Shown piece after piece: positions 5,762 through 10,516 of a stretch of 10,516 nt of DNA. Source of the stretch: Baffinella frigidus (taxonomy: Eukaryota; Cryptophyceae; Cryptomonadales; Baffinellaceae); assembly GCA_026770585.1 (NCBI GenBank), contig MU647679.1:39814-50329 (forward strand), written 5' to 3'. Numbering within the stretch: position 1 is the first letter of the stretch; each line of letters opens with the position of its first letter. A model generated the notes under the pieces. That model was not told the origin of the DNA and ran no database searches. It saw nothing but the letters and a program-made list of their open reading frames with translations. A program made the translations under genes and the position numbers.

Positions 5762-6017
5762 GAAACTTCGAACTTTGAGGTGGGTTTAGCTACGGAATTT
5801 CCTACCGTAGGAAGTAGACAATTCCGTAGGGCCATAGGACTAATTCACAAACTTCGAACTTTGAGGTGGGTTTAGCTACGGAATTTCCTACCGTAGGAAG
5901 TAGACAATTCCGTAGGGCCATAGGACTAAAAACCAAATTAGTCCTATGGCCCTACGGAATTGTACTTCCTACGGTAGGAAATTCCGTAGCTAAACCCACC
6001 TCAAAGTTCGAAGTTTC
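5762..6017. repeat. Three-copy foldback: two direct copies and one inverted
   Basis: An ~82-bp unit (AAACTTCGAACTTTGAGGTG ... GGGCCATAGGACTAA) occurs at about 5762-5843 and 5849-5929 in direct order. It occurs again inverted at 5938-6017, after an 8-bp spacer. The inverted copy lacks 2 bp (GTAC instead of GTCTAC). Each unit has its own hairpin: TACGGAATT...AATTCCGTA around TTCCTACCGTAGGAA. It lies between the convergent forward (5235) and reverse (6037) genes. Confidence 0.88.
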
Positions 6018-6036
6018 CCTATGAAACCCCTCATCC

Positions 6037-6444
6037 CTACCCCACACACCCTAAACCCCTAAATCCCATACCCTGGTTCAGGAGCGGCGCACGGAGGAGT
6101 TCGGGACGTGGGACAAGTGGCAGGTACTTCCCCCCACCAGCCCTCAAGAGTGGAAGCAAATCGCCTTTTTCAACCCCGTTGATTTGTACTGGGCCGGCAT
6201 CCGGCGACCTTAATCCGGGAACAAGTATTTTTCTTTTAGGACTCTGGCAACGAAAATTACTACACATAGGTCACGTCCCGAAGAATTTGTGTAGTAATTT
6301 TCGTGCAGATTTTTAAAAGAAAAATCCTTGTTCCCGGATGAACCTGTGGTACAACTCAGGGCTCCCGGCAAAGCGGGTTTGCTCCTGCTCTGAGGGCAGG
6401 TACTCCCCCTCCTGAACCATTGCCTCGAGGAGTCCCGAGGACAT
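6037..6444 (-). CDS. Small spliced protein with two GxYLP repeats (intron 6209-6343)
   Basis: Exon 1 is 6444-6344 (101 nt), starting ATG TCC TCG and reading MSSGLLEAMV, EGEYLPSEQ, AGSPELYHR. Exon 2 is 6208-6037 (172 nt), reading SPDAGPVQIN, LLRAGGGKYLP, ELLRAPLLNQ and ending at TAG. Together they give 273 nt, exactly 90 codons plus stop. The split codon AG|G encodes Arg34. The two halves each hold a similar block (LLEAMVQEGEYLP and LLPLLRAGGGKYLP), so the protein looks like an internal duplication. A third copy of that block, LLRVAGGKYLPRR, is read on the same strand near 6705-6665. No known domain is recognised. A strong donor-like GGTATGGG near 6078 means the true 3' end could splice further. 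In the unspliced sequence exon 1 would read into a stop within the element at 6313. The coding call is inferred from frame continuity and repeat similarity. Confidence 0.5.
6211..6341 (-). mobile_element. Introner-like foldback element inside the 6037-6444 gene
   Basis: A 131-bp palindromic element. On the gene strand it starts TCATCCGGGAACAAGG and ends CTTGTTCCCGGATTA, with a second stem (ACGAAAATTACTACACA against its complement) near the tip. It is flanked by direct copies of AGGT (on the given strand ACCT at 6207-6210 and 6342-6345). The left AGGT gives a GT donor and the right one an AG acceptor, so element plus one duplication (135 nt) is a complete GT-AG intron whose removal restores the frame. 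It is AT-rich relative to the exons. Confidence 0.72.
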
Positions 6445-6652
6445 TGTCCATTCTCATGAGCGGGACGACTCAATTTAAACCGTGTTTTTGCTATCTTGGG
6501 ATGGGTTTTCGTATATATTAAAGCTGTGTCGAAGCTAATCTAGCAAAATAAGAGAGTCACCACTCTTAAGATAGCATAAAAGGCGGTTTAAATTGAGTCG
6601 CCCCGCACACTAATTCCCTCCCGTCAAGTCCTCGAGGGGTTAGTTCAGGAGA
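6410..6652. repeat. Outer inverted repeat around a nested foldback
   Basis: CTCCTGAACC and CCTCGAGGA at 6410-6432 are mirrored by TCCTCGAGG and GTTCAGGAG at 6629-6652. Between them lies a separate complete foldback (6460-6606). The arms are only partly conserved, so this may be either an old element or two related coding repeats in opposite orientation. Confidence 0.5.
6460..6606. mobile_element. AT-rich foldback element with GACTCAATTTAAACC ends
   Basis: GCGGGACGACTCAATTTAAA at left against TTTAAATTGAGTCGCCCCGC at right, continuing TTGCTATCTT against AAGATAGCATA. The unpaired centre is AT-rich (TATATATTAAAG). It lies just upstream of the start codon of the reverse-strand gene (6444). No clear target duplication was found and it has no coding capacity. 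Confidence 0.8.
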
Positions 6653-6709
6653 CACGATGCGCTCGAACGGCGTGGCAGGTACTTGCCACCAGCAACCCGT
6701 AGCAGCTTT
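6600..6709 (-). pseudogene. Third copy of the GKYLP block, interrupted
   Basis: The reverse strand reads LLRVAGGKYLPRR and then SSASCLLN before a TAA stop. This parallels LLRAGGGKYLPLV and ELLRAPLLNQ in the gene at 6037-6444. Its upstream half overlaps the arm of the foldback at 6687-6898. It may be an exon whose continuation was destroyed or a dead duplicate. Confidence 0.4.
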
Positions 6710-6898
6710 TACCGGGTCCGTGCAAGACTCCGGGAATGATTTTTTTATTATAAATTTTTGTTCGTACGACCCTACGGTAGGAGGCCCTAGGGACCTGGGA
6801 ATTGCTGACGGGGAGATTCAAGGAGATGATGTCCTTGGTTTGGCTGAAAATTACTACAGAACCCGACCCGGTTATAAGCTGCTACGGGTTGCTGGTGG
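6687..6898. mobile_element. Foldback element with CCACCAGCAACCCGTAGCAG ends
   Basis: An inverted repeat of about 35 bp: CCACCAGCAACCCGTAGCAG then CTTTTACCGGGT at left, against ACCCGGTTATAAG then CTGCTACGGGTTGCTGGTGG at right. The centre has a T-rich loop region, CCCTACGGTAGG and GGCCCTAGGG, the motif seen in other foldbacks of this window. TGCC lies near both outer edges (6684-6687 and 6899-6903), but the spacing is not symmetric, so a target duplication is not claimed. Confidence 0.78.
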
Positions 6899-6949
6899 TG
6901 CCCTCTTCGGCCCTTCGGCCCTTCCACCAGCCCTCACACGCAGCTCAAA

Positions 6950-7080
6950 TACCACGCCAGAGTCTTCGAAGGGGTCGCCAAAAGTCAATTCCCCTTCAAG
7001 GCAGTGGTTTTCAAAAGTCGAATACTGTATCCTGATACGGTTTAAGAAAATCAACCCCCTCCTCCACTCTGGGTACATCG
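6950..7080 (-). repeat. Diverged repeat unit Y (possible coding ancestry)
   Basis: Aligns with 7195-7320 and, in part, with 690-735. On the reverse strand one frame reads VEEGVDFLKP and another reads FENHCLEGELTFGDPFEDSG. The matching peptides in the other unit are LLEGG and FENRCTQGGLTFGGPFQDSG. Differences between the FEN segments fall evenly over the three codon positions (about 3, 4 and 3), so they give no sign of protein-level selection. The repeat itself is certain; coding is not. Confidence 0.6.
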
Positions 7081-7194
7081 GTCCAGGCCAAGGACGTCGG
7101 AATCCGACGTGCGTGGCCCAATTTGTACCAGAAAAATAGAAGGACAGGAGTGTGATTTGAGCTTTCTGTTCCGGCCAGCGGTTCGGCCCCCGCC

Positions 7195-7320
7195 CCGCCA
7201 GAGTCCTGGAAGGGGCCGCCAAAAGTCAATCCCCCCTGAGTGCAGCGGTTCTCAAAAGTCATTCCCGTCTTTAAAGACGGTCGGAAAGAGCCGGCCCCCC
7301 TCGAGCAATCTGGCGTGGCG
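7195..7320 (-). repeat. Diverged repeat unit X (possible coding ancestry)
   Basis: Partner of the unit at 6950-7080, about 240 bp away. Shared blocks on the given strand are CCAGAGTC, GGGG-CGCCAAAAGTCAAT, GGTT-TCAAAAGTC and the CTCTGG/ATCTGGCGTGG edge. A small hairpin GTCTTTAAAGAC is added here. The reverse strand reads HARLLEGGRLFP before a stop. Confidence 0.6.
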
Positions 7321-7331
7321 GGGTTCATGCG

Positions 7332-7418
7332 TCGTGACCGTCTTACTCTCCCTTAGAGAGTCGTGACCGTCTTACTCTCCCTTAGAGAGTCGTGACCGTC
7401 TTCTCTCTCCCGTGGCAG
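7332..7418 (+). repeat. 29-bp tandem repeat, three copies
   Basis: Units start with TCGTGACCGTCTT at 7332, 7361 and 7390; the first two are identical and end CTCCCTTAGAGAG. The third diverges into a pyrimidine-rich CTTCTCTCTCCCGTGGCAG, which resembles a 3' splice site directly before the coding relic at 7419. Confidence 0.9.
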
Positions 7419-7670
7419 CTGAACGAAGACGAGGAGTGCGAGGGGCTTGACACCGACGACCGCCCCCCCATGGCTGGCGGGTCAACCCTCAACCCTCCGT
7501 AGTGGATCAAACGGAGGATTGTACTTGCGCCTTTTGACGCGGCACGCGCCGAGAAATCGGTCCGTTTTGGAGGGGAATGGCGCATGCTGCAACTTCGATT
7601 TGATCCCCTTGAGGACGAGGAGTGTGAGGGGTTGGATTCCGACGACCGCCCCCCCATGGCTGGCGGGTAA
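7419..7670 (+). pseudogene. Coding relic: 62-codon acidic module, one and a third copies
   Basis: The forward frame reads LNEDEECEGLDTDDRPPMAGG, a linker with an in-frame TAG (7500-7502), then WIKRRIVLAPFDAAR, VRFGGEWRMLQLRFDP and again LEDEECEGLDSDDRPPMAGG before TAA (7668-7670). The acidic block repeats after exactly 186 bp (62 codons). A third diverged copy lies at 8361-8548. Differences between copies are mostly silent in this frame (AGG/CGC and CGC/AGA for Arg, CTT/TTG for Leu, CCT/CCA for Pro, TGC/TGT for Cys), which points to past selection on this protein. The family is not recognised. TTCTCTCTCCCGTGGCAG just before 7419 could be a splice acceptor, and GGCGG|GT after each MAGG could be a donor, so part of it may still be exonic. 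Confidence 0.5.
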
Positions 7671-7677
7671 CCACCAC

Positions 7678-7848
7678 CCACCAACCCTCACGGGAGGACC
7701 AAATCCATTGATCTCGACCTGTCCCCAAAAGTTGATTATGTACCAAGATTTTGTCAACTTAAGATCAGACACCCCAGATCTGGGGTGTCTGCAAGGTGAA
7801 TTTGAGGTCTGAAAATCGACGATTTGGTCTTTCTGTGAGGGTTGGTGG
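7678..7848. mobile_element. Foldback element with CCACCAACCCTCAC ends
   Basis: CCACCAACCCTCAC and AGGACCAAAT at left are mirrored by ATTTGGTCTTTCT and GTGAGGGTTGGTGG at right. The centre is a perfect 24-bp palindrome at 7767-7790 (half-site AGACACCCCAGA). It starts 8 bp after the stop codon of the relic at 7670. No target duplication is clear. Confidence 0.75.
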
Positions 7849-7850
7849 AC

Positions 7851-7968
7851 GCCAGAGCGCTCCAGGGAAATGCCTGTCTTATCTTCTCCACATCTGGCTA
7901 AAGTGACTTTAGAATCCTTCGCGTTCCGCTGAAAGATGTCAAAAGTGGACGTTTCCAGCTCTCTGGCG
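7851..7968. repeat. Inverted repeat with CGCCAGAG ends
   Basis: CGCCAGAGCGCTCCAGG at left is mirrored by CCAGCTCTCTGGCG at right. An internal AAAGT-GACTTT pair is present near 7900. The same CTCTGGCGTGG edge occurs at 717-731 and 7308-7318, so it is related to repeats X and Y. Confidence 0.5.
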
Positions 7969-8007
7969 TGGGATACGTAGGAGGTAAATGAGGAGGAGTT
8001 AACGGGG

Positions 8008-8360
8008 TAACGGACTAAAAACGGGGTAGTTAGGCCTACGGTATTACCTACGGTATTACCTACGGTAGGCCGTAGGGTCTTTTGTAGGAGCCCCCCTAGG
8101 CCCCTACGGCCTACCGTAGTCACTACCGTAGGCGTAACTACCCCATTTTCAGTCCGCCCGAAAGACCCTACGGCCTACCGTAGTCAATACCGTAGGCGTA
8201 ACTCCCCCCTTTTTAGTCCGTTAGCGTATGAGAGTGGTTAGCGTATGAGTCAATACCGTAGGCGTAACTACCCCATTTTTAGTCCGTTAGCGTATGAGAG
8301 TGGTTAGCGTATGATCCCCCATTTTTAGTCCGTCAGCGTATGAGAGTGGTTAGCGTATGA
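8008..8360. repeat. Foldback with serially amplified right arm
   Basis: One left arm (CGGACTAAAAACGGGGTAGT, 8011-8030, then CCTACGGTA) faces right arms TACCGTAGGCGTAACTACCC...AGTCCG ending at 8156, 8220 and 8286, plus a shortened one ending at 8332. Between the later right arms lies the spacer TTAGCGTATGAGAGTGG, which ends in TTAGCGTATGA; it occurs at about 8221, 8287 and, as TCAGCG, 8333. CGGCCTACCGTAGT is also repeated (8107 and 8171). The step length is about 64-66 bp. Confidence 0.82.
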
Positions 8361-8548
8361 GAGTGTACGGGGCTGGACGTGGACGACTTCCCTCCCATGC
8401 CCGCGGATAACCCCCAACGATCCCAAGTGGATCAAATGGCGCATTGTACTTGCGCCATTTGACGCGGCGAGAGGGTTGAAAGCGGTCCGTTTTGGAGGGG
8501 GGGTGGCGCATGCTACAACCTCGATTTGATCCCCTTGAGGACGAGGAG
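8361..8548 (+). pseudogene. Third copy of the 62-codon module, frameshifted
   Basis: Reads ECTGLDVDDFPPMPADN, then after a frame change WIKWRIVLAPFDAARG and VRFGG, then a further shift inside a run of seven G, then MLQPRFDPLEDEE. Compared with the copy at 7437-7619 the linker is 2 bp shorter and the G run adds one base, so it cannot be translated as one frame. It begins directly at the repeated GCGTATGA spacer of the neighbouring foldback and is split at GAGT by an insertion (8550-8707). Confidence 0.6.
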
Positions 8549-8549
8549 T

Positions 8550-8707
8550 TTATCTCACACAATGTATCTATCAATTGGTTTTAGAAAGTCAACTCCCCCC
8601 GAAATCGTCAACTTAATATTTTAATTAGTCATAGTAAAAACATGTTCACGATTTTGTGGGGGAGTTGACTTTCTAAAACCAATTAATAAATACATTGTGT
8701 GAGATAA
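8550..8707. mobile_element. 158-bp foldback element with 4-bp target duplication GAGT
   Basis: Arms TTATCTCACACAATG and CATTGTGTGAGATAA at the tips. The pairing continues through AATTGGTTTTAGAAAGTCAA and its complement to an AT-rich loop. Direct GAGT copies flank it (8546-8549 and 8708-8711). Removing the element and one GAGT rejoins GACGAGGAG with TGTACGGGGCT, which matches the acidic block of the coding relic (GAGGACGAGGAGTGT). It is therefore an insertion into that older repeat. Its borders lack GT/AG, so it is not an intron. Confidence 0.85.
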
Positions 8708-8741
8708 GAGTGTACGGGGCTCCTCCTTCTTCTTCTTCTTT
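8708..8741 (+). repeat. End of relic module and CTT microsatellite
   Basis: GAGTGTACGGGGCTC continues the relic split by the preceding insertion. It then passes into CTCCTCCTTCTTCTTCTTCTT, a short trinucleotide run. Confidence 0.7.
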
Positions 8742-8876
8742 ATTACTCTCGATACAGGTCCTAGAAAGGCCCTTTAGCCTTGAGTTGAGTGATACAATGT
8801 CTACTCATAAGAACGAGCCCGCATCGGAAATGAAAATACTACGTCAAAAGTCAACTTTCGTCAAAAGTCGATTGCA
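8742..8876. other. Unassigned spacer with AAAAGTC motifs
   Basis: No gene is seen. It carries two close copies of GTCAAAAGTCRA (about 8842 and 8857), a motif that recurs through 6975-8870. Confidence 0.4.
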
Positions 8877-8948
8877 GCCGAGATGGCAGAGTGGTAAATA
8901 CGTCGGGTTATGAGCCCTCAGACCTGAGTTCGGGGCTCCTCCGATGGC
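8877..8948 (+). tRNA. Degenerate tRNA-like sequence (tRNA relic or SINE head)
   Basis: TGGCAGAGTGG at 8884-8894 matches a eukaryotic A box well. GAGTTCGGGGCTC at 8926-8938 fits a B box/T arm at the correct distance for a class I tRNA (45 bases from T8 to T54). A GGG-TTATGAG-CCC stem-loop (8905-8917) sits where the anticodon arm belongs; its loop would give ATG as anticodon. However, the D stem does not pair, the anticodon stem has only three pairs, and only about four acceptor pairs form. A functional tRNA is unlikely; a pseudogene or tRNA-derived SINE is possible. Confidence 0.25.
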
Positions 8949-9032
8949 AGGCGGGTACGAACCTGTTTACAGATTTACAGTTTTGTTGAATGGAGTTCCC
9001 CGCCTTTTGCCAACCCGCCATCTCCAGACCTG

Positions 9033-9173
9033 CGCTAGACCTGATGGGGAGCAATCGCAAAAGCCACTTTCGACAAATTACCTTGAAATTCTGTCAACTT
9101 TTGGAGAAATAGCCGGATTTCCGGCTATTTTGTGTAAAGGGGTCGATGAGATTGCCCACACTCAGGTCTAGCG
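9033..9173. mobile_element. Foldback element with CGCTAGACCTGA ends
   Basis: CGCTAGACCTGA (9033-9044) is mirrored exactly by TCAGGTCTAGCG (9162-9173), with GGGGAGCAATC against GATTGCCCA as a partial continuation. It contains a separate perfect hairpin AATAGCCGGA-TT-TCCGGCTATT at 9108-9129. AGACCTG also occurs in the tRNA-like region to the left. No target duplication was identified. Confidence 0.65.
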
Positions 9174-9187
9174 TAGTAAGGCGATAC

Positions 9188-9330
9188 CCCTGAACCCCAA
9201 CCCTGCACCTTCAACCCTCAACCCTGCACCCTGCACCCTCAACCCTCAACCCTCAACCCTCAACCCTGCACCCTCAACCCTGAACCCCAACCCTGCACCC
9301 CAACCCCGAAACCCTAGACCGTAACCCAGC
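9188..9330 (+). repeat. Telomere-like CAACCCT/GCACCCT minisatellite
   Basis: Degenerate 7-bp units CAACCCT, GCACCCT, GAACCCC in mixed order, ending in GAAACCCTAGACC. It resembles C-strand telomere repeats of the CCCTAAA type but is not exact, so it is best called an interstitial or subtelomeric-like degenerate repeat. Isolated AACCCT units also occur elsewhere (2222-2234, 5709-5715). Confidence 0.8.
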
Positions 9331-9396
9331 TACCTTACACACCGTAGATGCCTCCCTCACACACGTATATACCTCCCTTACACATCGTATATAACT
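9331..9396 (+). repeat. About 23-bp tandem repeat, three diverged units
   Basis: Units of the form CCTCCCTYACACACGTATAT follow one another with small changes (ACCTTACACACCGTAGATG first, then two units with GTATATA). It bridges the minisatellite and the 195-bp satellite. Confidence 0.65.
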
Positions 9397-10034
9397 AGGT
9401 ACGCGTCAGCGCTCGGGGCGATCTGCGAGGCGCTGGGGGAGGGGCCGGGCGAAACCAGTAACTATAAACCGCAAGCAAACCTTATCCACCCCGTATCCGT
9501 CGGTTGATAAGGTCTATCCGTCGGTTAATGGGGGCACTAGGACCGCGTGACCAACCGCGGACCGCGTGACCAGAACCCCAAACCTCCAACCAGGTACGCG
9601 TCAGCGCTCGGGGCGATCTGCGAGGCGCTGGGGGAGGGGCCGGGCGAAACCAGTAACTATAAACCGCAAGCAAACCTTATCCATCCCGTATCCGTTGGTT
9701 GATAAGGTCTATCCGTCGGTTAATGGGGGCACTAGGACCGCGTGACCAACCGCGGACCGCGTGACCAGAACCCCAAACCTCCAACCAGGTACGCGTCAGC
9801 GCTCGGGGCGATCTGCGAGGCGCTGGGGGAGGGGCCGGGCGAAACCAGCAACTATAAACCGCAAAAAAACCTAAACCACCCCGTATCCGTCGGTTGATAA
9901 GGTCTATCCGTCGGTTAATGGGGGCACTAGGACCGCGTGACCAACCGCGGACCGCGTGACCAGAACCCCAAACCTCCAAGCAGGTACGCGTCAGCGCTTG
10001 GGGCGATCTGCGAGGCGCTGGGGGAGGGGCCGGG
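9397..10034 (+). repeat. 195-bp satellite, about 3.3 copies
   Basis: Units begin AGGTACGCGTCAGCGCT at 9397, 9592, 9787 and 9982, an exact 195-bp period. Copies differ by few substitutions. Each unit has internal structure: CAGCGC...GCGCTG inverted repeat, ATCCGTCGGTT twice, and GACCGCGTGACC twice around a CCGCGG core. The last unit breaks off after about 53 bp. Because 195 is 65 codons, open frames run through the array on the reverse strand, but I read these as a by-product. Confidence 0.93.
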
Positions 10035-10078
10035 GGGGGCGTGGGACTTGCATCACCCAGACTACTCTAAGGAGACGG

Positions 10079-10273
10079 TACTACACTCCACCTACCCTAA
10101 CACAGGCTACCGTAAGACATACTTACCCTCCACACATACTCCTTCGGCCAGCCCCCGATTTCCCCCTGCAAGGAAGTATGCCTGAAGGGTGGACACCATA
10201 GCGCATACCTACCCTCCACACATACTCAATCAGTCCGGCCCCGACGGGTATGTGTTAGGGTAGGTCCACTGTA
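10079..10273. mobile_element. Foldback element with CACCTACCCTAACACA ends
   Basis: GTACTACACTCCACCTACCC and TAACACA at left are mirrored by TGTGTTAGGGTAGG then TCCACTGTAC at right. Inside, CATACYTACCCTCCACACAT occurs twice in direct order (about 10118 and 10204), with an inverted AGGAAGTATGCCTGAAGGGT between them. It follows 44 bp after the satellite ends. Confidence 0.75.
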
Positions 10274-10299
10274 CCCCAGCGATTCGAACGCTGCAGGGG
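10274..10299. repeat. Small GC-rich hairpin
   Basis: CAGCG-ATTCGAA-CGCTG is a perfect 5-bp stem with a 7-base loop, extended by CCCC against GGGG. It looks superficially like a tRNA T arm but lacks the G53-C61 and T54 arrangement. It abuts the right end of the foldback at 10273. Confidence 0.55.
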
Positions 10300-10421
10300 A
10301 CATTCTAGAGTTGATTATTGGCTTGCTTCTTAAGGAAACATGCCAAACGTCAGGATTTTTTGGTCACGTTATCTCCGGATGAGCTTTCTTCGTGTCCTGA
10401 GCTGGGGTCGATGCGCAGGGG

Positions 10422-10423
<2 letters not shown>
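10300..10423. other. Unassigned stretch
   Basis: No gene, repeat or RNA structure that I can support is present here. Confidence 0.4.
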
Positions 10424-10471
<48 letters not shown>

Positions 10472-10490
10472 TTCTCTCTCTCTCTCTCTC
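10424..10490 (+). repeat. (CT)n microsatellite
   Basis: A CT run of about 67 bp with a few interruptions (TGTCTTTCTC, TTTCTC). Confidence 0.95.
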
Positions 10491-10516
10491 ATACACACAC
10501 ACACACACACACACAC
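10491..10516 (+). repeat. (AC)n microsatellite
   Basis: AC dinucleotide run reaching the end of the window, so its true length is unknown. Confidence 0.95.

Noticed and set aside
6076-6213. Forward frame reading EEFGTWDKWQ, with possible acceptor TTCAG and donor CAG|GTACTT
   Set aside because: It is the antisense of exon 2 of the reverse-strand gene. The repeated GGCAGGTAC that looked like donors is the complement of the conserved YLP codons.
6657-7139. 160-codon forward frame
   Set aside because: It spans the whole foldback 6687-6898 and repeat unit Y, and its residues follow the arm sequence.
7332-7418. CRISPR-like array
   Set aside because: The three 29-bp units are contiguous with no spacers, so it is an ordinary tandem repeat.
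7482-8123. 213-codon open frame on the reverse strand
   Set aside because: It runs across the opposite strand of the coding relic, two foldbacks and part of the 8008-8360 repeat. Changes between the relic copies fit the forward frame, so this is taken as chance.
9108-9129. Bacterial-type terminator hairpin
   Set aside because: The stem is strong, but the context is eukaryotic and lies inside a foldback element.
9482-9979. Reverse frames through the 195-bp satellite
   Set aside because: The period is a multiple of three, so any open frame repeats. Stops separate the units and there is no sign of a start or of selection.

Overview
The window looks like nuclear DNA of a eukaryote, most likely a unicellular alga or other intron-bearing protist. 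Supporting signs are GT-AG introns, coding regions around 60-70% GC, an N-myristoylation type start (MGCGSSK), telomere-like CAACCCT minisatellite DNA, a 195-bp satellite, CT/CA microsatellites and a very high density of short foldback elements. From memory only, peptides translated from the hairpins (such as RGTSLIRNRPP and RFLMSEVPLY) resemble junk predictions common in cryptophyte assemblies; I could not check this and treat the lineage as a weak guess. There is nothing bacterial: no operons, ribosome binding sites or CRISPR.

Layout. 1-1085 holds copies of a ~105-bp dispersed repeat (family R), one family F foldback and a small reverse-strand coding fragment. 1081-3420 is a nearly continuous train of about fifteen short palindromic elements of two main families (E with CAGGGG ends and poly-C/poly-G shoulders; F with ATCCCTTAAGTGG ends), some nested and some arranged as a larger palindrome. 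3421-4181 is GC-rich and contains the 3' end of a reverse-strand gene that is cut off by another R copy (4182-4309). 4310-5234 is the AT-richer upstream region of a forward gene starting at 5235 with MGCGSSK. 5762-6017 is a foldback.

6037-7320 on the reverse strand carries a small spliced gene and several diverged relatives of its parts, broken up by foldback elements. The key observation is at 6207-6345. A 131-bp foldback sits in this reading frame between two copies of AGGT. On the gene's strand these give a perfect AG|GT...AG|GT intron, and splicing joins the frame exactly. This is the signature of an introner, an intron-creating transposable element.

7332-8711 has a 29-bp tandem repeat, forward-strand relics of a 62-codon protein module, several foldbacks and a foldback insertion with a 4-bp target duplication. 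8750-9175 has a degenerate tRNA-like sequence and an inverted repeat. 9188-10034 is minisatellite and 195-bp satellite DNA, followed by one more foldback and the terminal microsatellites.

The genes do not form a pathway. The main theme is genome invasion by small palindromic elements, at least one of which appears to have become an intron. Intact genes are few (5235-5717 forward; 6037-6444 reverse, spliced); the other coding pieces are fragments.
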